This document shows positions 57,550 through 64,000 of a DNA stretch of 64,000 bases, one piece after another. Where the stretch lies: contig JBBSEU010000001.1 in NCBI GenBank assembly GCA_038239365.1, forward strand, positions 20,035-84,034, in the 5' to 3' direction. Position 1 is the first letter of the stretch; every line of letters starts with the position of its first letter. Both the position numbers and the translations under genes were made by a program. The notes under the pieces were generated by a model. It had not been told where the DNA came from, ran no database searches, and saw only the letters and a list, made by a program, of their open reading frames with translations. The DNA comes from JBBRMW01 sp038239365 (GTDB lineage Bacteria > Chloroflexota > Anaerolineae > Aggregatilineales > UBA2796).

Positions 57550-58617
57550 CTACTTTACCGTGATGCCCGTGATAAACGCATCCACTGCATCCAGCGCGGG
57601 CGAAAAACTCCTGGGCGGCGCGCTCTCGATCTTTTGCCTGCTTTGCTGCATATACGCCTCAAAGCTGCCTTGAATGTTCGGATCGTTCATGTCGGGAAAC
57701 AGCTTGTCATTGCCCTCTAGGGCGCTGGTTTTGATCGGCACGCGCAGCGACAAATAATACTTGCCGTCGCTGGTGATTCCCTGAAAGTAGTACGAGATAT
57801 TCTCGTTTGTCACCGGGACAAGTGCCTGTGCATACATCGAGACAAACCGCACGCCGCTGCCATTCGCCGTCTTGATTAGCGCATTCTTGACATGAAAGAT
57901 TTGCCCCGCATTCACGAACGGAAACACCGGAATGCGCGCTACTTTTGTCGGATCAGCTTTCCCTTGAAGCAGCTTCGTCAGGTCAGCCACAACCGCTGGC
58001 GTGTTTTCGTTGCGCGTTTGAAGATCGGCCACTTTGTAAATCGAGAGTTCAGGCGTCAGATACGGTTGCGCCGGATCGACATTGCCAAACTGAAAGTAGG
58101 CATGTTCCGGCTCATCGACGAACGGGTTTGCATCCGATAGCTTGCGGTCAAAAACCGTTCGCGCGTTCAGCTTATCGCCAAAGACGCCGTTGTAGCTTAA
58201 CAGGACGTTATTCCAGCCCACATCGATCTTATCCGCGCCTGCTGGTCGCTCAAAGCGTGTAATCTGAGAAGTCGTTGGCAACAGATAGTAATCACTGCCG
58301 CCGCCCTCAGCTACCCAGCCTTTCAACTGACCGAACCGATCAATGTTCCACCACAAGTAGCCATCCGCGCACACTGGCCCGCCCACAACCAGGACGAAAT
58401 CGCCAGCGAATAACTGGTTCAGGATCGTGCCGCTTTTACCGGGCTGATTGCGTAAGTTGCTTGGTGATCCCGGCGCGATCTGCGCGTCCGAACCAACCAC
58501 CAGACGCGGCGCGGGCGCACCGGGGCAAGCCGGAATCGGTGTTTGAGCGTTCACCGCAACACTACTGTACAAACAGACGGTAAACGTCATAACCATCACT
58601 AAAGATTTGAGTCGCAC
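57550..58617 (-). CDS. Secreted protein with bacterial SH3 domain
   Basis: The product is 355 aa from GTG 58617, with AGGA upstream. Signal peptide about 1-25 (SLVMVMTFTVCLYSSVAVNA). The SH3b domain (about 40-105) reads SDAQIAPGSPSNLRNQPGKS, then VLVVGGPVCADGYLWWNI and LKGWVAEG. The rest (about 130-355) has no family I know; a phrase such as AYFQFGNVDPAQPYLTPELS suggests a beta-rich ligand-binding domain. SH3b domains hold proteins on the wall or glycan. The same SH3b type occurs at the end of the TadE protein at 50592. It has its own promoter at 58649-58677. Confidence 0.82.
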   Translation of the reverse strand: MRLKSLVMVMTFTVCLYSSVAVNAQTPIPACPGAPAPRLVVGSDAQIAPGSPSNLRNQPGKSGTILNQLFAGDFVLVVGGPVCADGYLWWNIDRFGQLKGWVAEGGGSDYYLLPTTSQITRFERPAGADKIDVGWNNVLLSYNGVFGDKLNARTVFDRKLSDANPFVDEPEHAYFQFGNVDPAQPYLTPELSIYKVADLQTRNENTPAVVADLTKLLQGKADPTKVARIPVFPFVNAGQIFHVKNALIKTANGSGVRFVSMYAQALVPVTNENISYYFQGITSDGKYYLSLRVPIKTSALEGNDKLFPDMNDPNIQGSFEAYMQQSRQKIESAPPRSFSPALDAVDAFITGITVK

Positions 58618-58630
58618 AGGTCGTTTATCC

Positions 58631-58642
58631 TATCAATTGATA
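58631..58642. promoter_or_regulatory. Perfect 12-bp palindrome at transcription start
   Basis: TATCAATTGATA is a perfect palindrome placed at about +1 to +15 of the promoter at 58649-58677, where a repressor could act. It is short and AT-rich, so chance is possible. Confidence 0.4.
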
Positions 58643-58648
58643 AAAAGC

Positions 58649-58677
58649 ACTATACACGAACCCTCATCACTGATCAA
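58649..58677 (-). promoter_or_regulatory. Promoter of the secreted SH3b protein gene
   Basis: On the minus strand TTGATC (58672-58677) and TATAGT (58649-58654) are separated by 17 nt, close to sigma-70 consensus. Confidence 0.65.
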
Positions 58678-58742
58678 GGATCGTCAGACAAACATCCACT
58701 TTGCGCTATACTGTCGTTATGATTCCGTAGAGGAAATAGTCT

Positions 58743-59783
58743 ATGGTTGATCTTCGCCCGCTGCTGAACCTGACCTCGGATCGGGTCCGCGCGCTGCCAC
58801 TGCTTATCACGTACATCACCGATGGTTGCAACAGCCGTTGTGTGACCTGTGATATTTGGAAACTGCCGCGCCGCAATATGTCACTTGCGCTTGCCGAACG
58901 GTTGGCGGCAGAGTTTCCGCGTCTGGGTGTGCGCGATGTGGTCTTGAGCGGCGGCGAAGCGATGCAGCACCCCGATTGGCCGCGCATTGCAGCATTGTTT
59001 CGGGCAGCAGGCGCGCATATCAACCTCTTGACGAACGGACTCCTGCTCAAAAAACAGGCACAATCAGTGATTGATCATATCGATCAATTGACGGTTAGCA
59101 TTGACGGCGGCACGCCCGAAACCTATCACGCCATTCGCGGTGTGGATGCACTGCCTTTGATCTTTGAAGGGATGCGCCAGTGTGCCGACGCGGGCATCCC
59201 GATCACGACGCGCACTACCTTGCAGCATGGCAACTTCCGTGAAATGCCGCAAATCATTGACGCTGCGAAAGCGGCGGGCGCACAGAAGATCAGTTTTCTA
59301 GCCGTTGATGTGAGCAGTTCGCAGGCGTTCGGCCCGCGCTTCGACGATCAGGCGATCCACGCGCCGCCTTCACCCGCCTTGACCATTGACGATCTACCCA
59401 AATTTTCTGCTGTATTAGACCAGTTGGAGCGCACACATGCCGCAGATTTCGCCTCCGGTCTGATCGCCGAATCGCCTGCCAAACTGCGCCGTTTGCATCA
59501 TTATTTTGCGGCGGTCAATGGCTTAGTCCCGTTCGCACCGCCGCGCTGCAATGCGCCGCACCTCTCCGCTGTTGTGGAAGTAGACGGTAGTTTGCGAAGC
59601 TGTTTCTTCTTGCCGAAAGTGGGCGCACTGAATGGCGGCACATTGGCCGATGCGCTCAACAGTGATGCGGCAGTTTCGATGCGTGCTGCTTACCGATCTG
59701 GTCAACGCGCGGAATGTGAACGCTGCGTTTGTCCGCTGTACCAGGGACCGCGCACGCTGCTTAAAAATGCCTTGAAAGCCTGA
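58743..59783 (+). CDS. Radical SAM protein with C-terminal Cys cluster (SPASM-like)
   Basis: The product is 346 aa. The radical SAM iron-sulfur motif is CNSRCVTC (about residues 29-36, CX3CX2C), followed by the GGE motif in DVVLSGGEAMQHPDW (about 66) and the ribose-contact strand LTVSIDGGTPETYHAIRG (about 117). Near the C-terminus ECERCVCPLYQG (about 321) and an upstream RSCFFLPK Cys could hold an auxiliary cluster, as in SPASM proteins. Such enzymes modify peptides or sugars by radical chemistry. Ribosome site AGAGGAAA precedes ATG 58743. The B12-type radical SAM gene follows after a 17-nt gap. No RiPP precursor gene was seen next to it. Confidence 0.87.
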   Translation: MVDLRPLLNLTSDRVRALPLLITYITDGCNSRCVTCDIWKLPRRNMSLALAERLAAEFPRLGVRDVVLSGGEAMQHPDWPRIAALFRAAGAHINLLTNGLLLKKQAQSVIDHIDQLTVSIDGGTPETYHAIRGVDALPLIFEGMRQCADAGIPITTRTTLQHGNFREMPQIIDAAKAAGAQKISFLAVDVSSSQAFGPRFDDQAIHAPPSPALTIDDLPKFSAVLDQLERTHAADFASGLIAESPAKLRRLHHYFAAVNGLVPFAPPRCNAPHLSAVVEVDGSLRSCFFLPKVGALNGGTLADALNSDAAVSMRAAYRSGQRAECERCVCPLYQGPRTLLKNALKA

Positions 59784-59800
59784 GTGATGAGGATCATTTG

Positions 59801-61288
59801 ATGACCGACGTTTTATTTGGGCAGTCCTATTATCTTCGGTTCGATCCAAAACTGTTTGCGGCCATGCAGCCCTACCCGCCGCTTGGCACATTGTACGCGG
59901 CCAGCATCTTACGAAACGAAGGCTATGATGTGGCGCTGTTCGACGCGATGTTAGCCGAATCAGAAGCCGAATGGGCGGCGGCGCTGGATCGAACAAAGCC
60001 GCGTTACGCCATTTTATTTGAAGATAATTTCAACTATTTGAGCAAAATGTGCCTGAGCCGGATGCGTGAAGCGGCTTTCACCATGACGCGCATGGCGACG
60101 GAGCGCGGTGTAACCGTGATCATTTGCGGCGCGGATGCCACTGATCACAGCGCGCGTTACTTAGCGCAAGGTGTCCAGTACATCATTCGCGGCGAAGGCG
60201 AAGCGACACTGGTTGAGCTGATGGCCGCGCTGACGGGCAAATCCGATAAATCCATCGACTCGATCAATGGTCTAGCCTATCTGGGTGATGACGGCAATGT
60301 GAAGGTCACGGGCGCGCGTGCCACGCTCCGCGACCTGGATGCACTGCCTTTCCCGGCCTGGGATTTAGTCGATGTAGAGAAATATCGCGTGCTCTGGAAA
60401 GAACATCATGGCTACTACAGTGTCAATATGGTGACGACGCGCGGTTGTCCGTATAGCTGCAACTGGTGCGCCAAACCGATCTGGGGGCAGCGTTACAACG
60501 TGCGAAGCCCCGAAAACGTGGTTGCCGAAATAGAGATGCTCAAACGGGTAGCCGCGCCCGATCATCTGTGGTTTGCCGATGATATATTCGGGCTGAAACC
60601 GGGTTGGGTGCAGCGGTTCGCCGATCTAACCGAAGAAAAGGATGTGCGAATCCCCTTCAAGAGTCTGAACCGTGTCGATCTACTATTGCAAGCTGATACT
60701 GTCGCCGCACTCAAACGCGCGGGCGCACACACGATCTGGGTTGGTGCTGAAAGCGGCTCACAAAAAATTTTGGATGCGATGGACAAAGGCACGCAAGTCG
60801 AGGACATTTACAACGCGGTCAAGCGCCTGCACGAACATGATGTTCGAGTCGGCTTCTTTTTACAGTTCGGCTATCTGGGTGAGACTCGTGAAGACATCAA
60901 GAAAACGATCCAGATGGTACGCGATTGTATGCCCGACGACGTGGGAATCAGCGTCAGTTATCCATTGCCCGGCACGAAGTTCTATGAGCGCGTCAAGAAC
61001 GAACTGAGCGATAAGCAAAACTGGCGAGACAGTGACGATCTGGCGATGCTCTATAACGGTCCGTTTCCCACCGAGTTTTACCGACATCTGCACACCGTTA
61101 TTCACAAAGAGTACCGCGCCCGCAAAACTCTGCGCCGCTTGCGGAATCTTCGTCCCTGGCGACCTTCGGATGCACGGCAAGTCGGCGCGATGCTCTACCA
61201 TACGCTGACCCTGCCCGCCGCCCGTGCCAAACTTGATCAGTTGGCGAACGCGCCGCACAAAGCCACCATCCGCCTGGAGCCGCTGTGA
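59801..61288 (+). CDS. B12-binding-domain radical SAM protein
   Basis: The product is 495 aa. The N-terminal cobalamin-binding-like domain (about residues 5-140) has YPPLGTLYAASILRNEGYDV and EDNFNYLSKMCLSRM; the classical DxHxxG His loop is not obvious. The radical SAM domain (about 205-420) has CPYSCNWCAKP (CX3CX2C, about 217), FADDIFGLKPGW and WVGAESGSQKILDAMDKGTQ. The GGE-like and PLPGTKFYERV segments are as in BchE/hopanoid-type enzymes. It probably methylates or rearranges an unreactive carbon of a lipid or natural product. ATG 59801 fits GAGG upstream better than TTG 59798. It overlaps the methyltransferase gene by 4 nt (GTGA). Confidence 0.88.
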   Translation: MTDVLFGQSYYLRFDPKLFAAMQPYPPLGTLYAASILRNEGYDVALFDAMLAESEAEWAAALDRTKPRYAILFEDNFNYLSKMCLSRMREAAFTMTRMATERGVTVIICGADATDHSARYLAQGVQYIIRGEGEATLVELMAALTGKSDKSIDSINGLAYLGDDGNVKVTGARATLRDLDALPFPAWDLVDVEKYRVLWKEHHGYYSVNMVTTRGCPYSCNWCAKPIWGQRYNVRSPENVVAEIEMLKRVAAPDHLWFADDIFGLKPGWVQRFADLTEEKDVRIPFKSLNRVDLLLQADTVAALKRAGAHTIWVGAESGSQKILDAMDKGTQVEDIYNAVKRLHEHDVRVGFFLQFGYLGETREDIKKTIQMVRDCMPDDVGISVSYPLPGTKFYERVKNELSDKQNWRDSDDLAMLYNGPFPTEFYRHLHTVIHKEYRARKTLRRLRNLRPWRPSDARQVGAMLYHTLTLPAARAKLDQLANAPHKATIRLEPL

Positions 61289-62139
61289 GCGAACCGCTTC
61301 ACGACTCCCCTTCCCTGCTTGCGGAGAGGGGGCAGGGGGGTGAGGTCAACACTTCTGCCCAGGCCTTTGATCACGTCGCCAGCCGTTACGACGCTGACTC
61401 AACTTATATTGAACTATCGGTTTGGTTTCGGGAACTGGTTTGGCAGCGCATGGAAGGCATCTTTAAGCCGGGAATGCACATTCTGGAATTGGGCTGCGGC
61501 ACCGGTGAAGACGCGGTCTGGAATGCCAAACGTGGCGTGTATGTTACGGCCACCGATGCAAGCCCGGCTATGCTGGAAGAAACCCGGCGTAAAGCAGCGG
61601 CGCATGGCGTCGAGTCGATGATTGAAGTGCAGCCGCTCGATTTTTTCACGGCAAAGGATTGGCAGCTTCCCAATGGTCTATTCGATGGCGTCTATTCCGA
61701 TTACGGCGCACTAAACTGTATTGGGGATTGGCAAGCCATTGGGGCGGCATTACGCGGCGCGGTCAAGCCCGGCGGCATAGCGGGGCTGTGTCTGATTGGG
61801 CATTTTTGTCCCTGGGAAATGGTCTGGCACGGCGCGCATTTGCACCCGCGCACGGCCTTCCGACGTTTGCCCGGTAAAGCGATTGCTCATCTTGAAGGGA
61901 ACTATTTCCCCGTCTACTATCCAATGCCAGGACAATTGGCGCGCAGTTTTGGTAACGGGTGGCAGCAGCGACGAGTCGAGGGTGTGGGTGTCTGGTTGCC
62001 ACCCAGCGATCTATACCGTATCGTCGGCAAGTACCCACGTTTTGCCCGATTACTGCTGCGCCTGGAAAAGTTAACCGCCGCGCGCTGGCCGTTCAAGCAC
62101 CTGGGTGATCATTACTGGATCGAGTTGCAGCGGGTTTGA
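61285..62139 (+). CDS. Class I SAM-dependent methyltransferase
   Basis: The product is 284 aa from GTG 61285, which overlaps the B12-radical-SAM stop. Motif I ILELGCGTGEDAVWNAKRG (about residues 68-86) and the acidic ribose contact in VTATDASPAML (about 90) mark the Rossmann fold; FDGVYSDYGALNCIGDW (about 133) is the post-motif region. Residues about 6-20 (DSPSLLAERGQGGE) are encoded by a palindromic C/G-rich repeat element (61305-61345) lying inside the frame. Real homologues would be expected to start at about residue 25. The target could be the product of the two radical SAM enzymes upstream. Confidence 0.87.
   Translation: MSEPLHDSPSLLAERGQGGEVNTSAQAFDHVASRYDADSTYIELSVWFRELVWQRMEGIFKPGMHILELGCGTGEDAVWNAKRGVYVTATDASPAMLEETRRKAAAHGVESMIEVQPLDFFTAKDWQLPNGLFDGVYSDYGALNCIGDWQAIGAALRGAVKPGGIAGLCLIGHFCPWEMVWHGAHLHPRTAFRRLPGKAIAHLEGNYFPVYYPMPGQLARSFGNGWQQRRVEGVGVWLPPSDLYRIVGKYPRFARLLLRLEKLTAARWPFKHLGDHYWIELQRV
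61305..61345. repeat. C/G-rich palindromic repeat element inside coding sequence
   Basis: The element begins CTCCCCTTCCCTGCTTGCGG and continues with a G-rich arm to TGAGG. It matches, from memory, a repeat that is common between genes in Chloroflexota and some other phyla (CCCTCACCCC...GCAAGC...GGGG type). Here it adds about 14 residues to the N-terminus of the methyltransferase. Confidence 0.6.
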
Positions 62140-62293
62140 TTTTTCGCAATACACCGCTGTGTTCCAAACTTCACATAGGTTAATTGAAAAGCGTGTCTCC
62201 ATGAAGGCGCAGTTTAACACGCGGTATTGGCGGCGTGATCTGTTGCCCTTAAAATCCCATTTGTTGCAAATGATTCGCAAGAAAGGGATTTCC

Positions 62294-63367
62294 ATGAATT
62301 TTTCAGCTCAGCGTCTTGGCGCGCTTGTAGTGTGCGCGATCTTCGCATTCGGGGCATTGGTTAATAGCGCACCTGTACAGGCTCAAGCGACGCCCTCATA
62401 TACCAACGATAATGTCCGCAAACTGGTTGTACTTGGCAAAATTCGCGGTCACTTGGCGGCATCTATTGTTGATTGGGACAACGGCGATTATGACTTGGCG
62501 ATGCACCATTCCACCGAAGTCGGTCAGGAATTGTTCTCGATTATTGCCGCCGATTTGAAAGCTGCAAACCTTGACAGCGATTTCAAAACCGCGTCGGATA
62601 CCTATGCACAACTTTCGATGCAGGTTGGTGATAAAGACAAAGTTCACGGTGCATATGATACGTTGAATGGTACCCTGACGAAGGCAGCGACAGCCTTTGC
62701 ACCACAAACCGCATTTGACGATCCAGCATTCCGGGTCAGTATTGCACAGGGATTGCTGGCGGGTGTTGAAGAAGAATATGCCGAAGGCATACAGGGCGGC
62801 AAAGTCGTAAGCATGGTTGGCTATCAAAATGCAGTCGGCTTCTGGCGCATTGCAAAAGAACATTATGCCGCTGTACAGCAAACCATCCAGGGAAAATATC
62901 CTGATCTGGACAAAACACTGACTGAGCAAAGCGCAGCACTCGATCAGGCATTGCCCGATTACAAAGCACCTGAAAAGCCAGGCGATGAAAAAGACCTTGA
63001 AACCGCCATTGACGCGATCAAGACGGCGGTCAGCAAAGCCTTAGGCGTTGACCTGGAGATTCATCGGAGCGTCCCGGAAGTGATCGCGGCAACGCGAACT
63101 GGCTTGCTAGACGCACTGAATGCGTTGAGCGCGGGCAAAACCGATGATGCCTATGAATTCGCCGCATCGGCCTATGTCGATAATTTTGAGGGCTTGGAGT
63201 CGCCACTCCGTAAGAAGGACTCGGCGCTGACTGACTTACTGGAAAAGCAGATCGTCGATTTCGGCAAGCTGATCAAAGCTGGCAAATCGTTGGACGAACT
63301 CAAGGCGTTATATGCCCAGATCGATACTAACCTGAGCAAAGCACAGGAACTACTCACGGCTTCATAA
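62294..63367 (+). CDS. Secreted helical protein resembling the extracytoplasmic domain of FTR1-type iron permeases
   Basis: The product is 357 aa from ATG 62294, with AGAAAGGGATT upstream. Signal peptide at residues about 1-31 (LGALVVCAIFAFGALVNSAP, cleavage near VQAQA). The mature protein is almost all helical. The C-terminal part (about 285-357) with AASAYVDNFEGLESPLRKKD, then ALTDLLEKQIVDFGKLI and LSKAQELL, follows the pattern of the soluble domain fused to FTR1 permeases in several bacteria (YVDGFEPLEPAL type). An earlier half-copy (about 40-130) looks similar in helix arrangement. No FTR1 permease segments (REGxE) follow, so this is an orphan domain, perhaps for binding iron. Known-family assignment is tentative. 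Confidence 0.7.
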   Translation: MNFSAQRLGALVVCAIFAFGALVNSAPVQAQATPSYTNDNVRKLVVLGKIRGHLAASIVDWDNGDYDLAMHHSTEVGQELFSIIAADLKAANLDSDFKTASDTYAQLSMQVGDKDKVHGAYDTLNGTLTKAATAFAPQTAFDDPAFRVSIAQGLLAGVEEEYAEGIQGGKVVSMVGYQNAVGFWRIAKEHYAAVQQTIQGKYPDLDKTLTEQSAALDQALPDYKAPEKPGDEKDLETAIDAIKTAVSKALGVDLEIHRSVPEVIAATRTGLLDALNALSAGKTDDAYEFAASAYVDNFEGLESPLRKKDSALTDLLEKQIVDFGKLIKAGKSLDELKALYAQIDTNLSKAQELLTAS

Positions 63368-63375
63368 AATAAAAA

Positions 63376-63405
63376 GGCGCGACGATGTGGTTAACTCGTC
63401 GCGCC
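63376..63405 (-). terminator. Intrinsic terminator, strongest on the minus strand
   Basis: GGCGCGACGA (63376-63385) pairs with TCGTCGCGCC (63396-63405), 10 bp with a 10-nt loop. On the minus strand it is followed by TTTTTATTTT, ideal for ending the small membrane protein transcript. The plus-strand gene ending at 63367 also faces it and may use it. Confidence 0.85.
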
Positions 63406-63440
63406 GCTCTCAAATTTTTCGGCTCAGATAAAAGTGTAGT

Positions 63441-63683
63441 TCAGACTTTGGCGCGGCCCATCAGGTAAGCGCGATACACAAAATATAAAACAACCGATAA
63501 AATCGCGGCCAACACTGTGAATCCGATGATGTAGGGAAGCATCTGGCTCAATAAATCACCAGTCGAAAGCGCATTTCCCACAATTACCGAGAAACCAAGC
63601 AGGGCGACGAATACAACGGCGGTAACGACGATTCCACCATAACGAACCAGATTGAGACTATGTTTGATTTCCTGTTCGGTCAT
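63441..63683 (-). CDS. Small membrane protein with two helices (unknown function)
   Basis: The product is 80 aa. Two hydrophobic helices lie at about residues 14-36 (YGGIVVTAVVFVALLGFSVI) and 48-70 (LPYIIGFTVLAAILSVVLYF), with a short polar end (RAYLMGRAKV). Both ends are probably cytoplasmic. TAGGGGG lies 6-7 nt before the ATG, and a promoter and terminator flank it, so it is a complete single-gene unit. No family recognised. It may be a membrane-stress or accessory subunit. Confidence 0.78.
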   Translation of the reverse strand: MTEQEIKHSLNLVRYGGIVVTAVVFVALLGFSVIVGNALSTGDLLSQMLPYIIGFTVLAAILSVVLYFVYRAYLMGRAKV

Positions 63684-63743
63684 GATCTAACCCCCTAAAG
63701 CGTGCCGCCTGCTCAAAAGTTGCGGCTTACGGATGTGTTGAGC

Positions 63744-63772
63744 ATCATAGCATCATTTCAAGAATAATCAAA
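63744..63772 (-). promoter_or_regulatory. Promoter of the small membrane protein gene
   Basis: On the minus strand TTTGAT (63767-63772) and TATGAT (63744-63749) are separated by 17 nt. The leader to ATG 63683 is about 55 nt. Confidence 0.6.
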
Positions 63773-63787
63773 GCGTGCTGTTCACGA

Positions 63788-64000
63788 TCATTGTGCTTTC
63801 GCCACATCCAGCGCGACGGTGAACTTACCCTTTGTCGTGCCTTTTGCACCCCCGGATCGCCCGGCAACGATGATGTATGTGCCATCAGCGGGCAGTTTGA
63901 AGCGGTTGATACGCGCATCTTTGGCTTTCAGGTCTTTTCCGGTGGCGTTATCGTTGGTGGCAAGCGATTTACCATCAAGGCCGGTAAGCGCCAGATAGGG
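63788..64000 (-). CDS. C-terminal end of a secreted PPC-domain protein (cut by window edge)
   Basis: The last 70 codons of a minus-strand gene end in TGA at 63788-63790. They read YLALTGLDGKSLATNDNATG, then LKAKDARINRFKLPADGTYI and KGKFTVALDV. This is the pattern of bacterial pre-peptidase C-terminal (PPC) domains (DPYLxLxDxDGxxLAxND ... RxxFxLPADGTYxIxV). Such domains sit at the end of secreted hydrolases or surface proteins. The rest of the gene lies beyond the window, so its main function is unknown. Confidence 0.72.
   Translation of the reverse strand, partial: PYLALTGLDGKSLATNDNATGKDLKAKDARINRFKLPADGTYIIVAGRSGGAKGTTKGKFTVALDVAKAQ

Overview
The window is one bacterial contig with dense coding and mixed strands. 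It probably comes from a Chloroflexota (Anaerolineae-like) genome. This is inference from gene content: a Tad-type pilus/secretion set without outer-membrane parts, FHA and bacterial SH3 domains fused to secretion proteins, F420-type oxidoreductases, Thr/Pro/Met/Ala-rich secreted tails, and a C-rich palindromic repeat I associate with that phylum. No rRNA, tRNA, CRISPR array, transposase or integrase was recognised.

Region 1 (1-23.8 kb) is a surface-polysaccharide locus. It is almost entirely on the minus strand and reads from right to left. It begins with a membrane-bound 4,6-dehydratase (CapD/FlaA1 type) and a NusG-like antiterminator, followed by an ABC exporter. Next comes a pseudaminic-acid-type nonulosonate pathway: PseB, PseC, a Gfo/Idh oxidoreductase, two CMP-sugar synthetases, an SDR, PseG, a formyltransferase, an AAC(3)/M28-like fusion and PseI. 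It ends with a pyruvyltransferase, glycosyltransferases, a DegT aminotransferase and a PglC-sized phosphoglycosyl transferase. The left edge cuts a GT4 gene.

Region 2 (24-30.5 kb) is a ribose/xylose-type sugar ABC importer (binding protein, permease, double ATPase, permease). It has a consensus promoter and ends convergent with a FAD-dependent amine/amino-acid oxidase. The ATPase lacks the Walker A lysine in both halves.

Region 3 (30.5-42 kb) holds two copies of an unfamiliar small module in opposite orientation: an XRE regulator divergent from a two-gene operon A-B. The A proteins share a strongly conserved N-terminus and have unrelated C-termini. The regulators share a C-terminal GW..G...LG.E.LSK motif. 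Each A-B operon has a TTGACA-17-TAT[GC]AT promoter. The second regulator is coupled to a cytidine-deaminase-like gene. Between the modules lie a complete branched-chain amino acid importer (LivJHMGF), an EamA transporter, an NAD(P)H-binding protein and two deazaflavin-type oxidoreductases. These modules are the best candidate here for an undescribed system.

Region 4 (42-54 kb) is an eight-gene minus-strand operon: TadE, TadE-SH3b, TadB, TadC, CpaF/TadA with a C-terminal FHA domain, a pseudokinase with a Thr-containing repeat tail (split by an in-frame stop), FHA-REC-FHA and a WD40 propeller. A two-component system is divergent from it. I infer a Tad-like machine controlled through phosphothreonine/FHA docking.

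Region 5 (54-64 kb) holds secreted proteins (CBM-like with VCBS-like repeats; SH3b), an SDR, a radical-SAM/B12-radical-SAM/methyltransferase operon, a secreted domain like the extracytoplasmic part of FTR1 iron permeases, a small membrane protein, and the 3' end of a PPC-domain secreted protein cut by the window edge.
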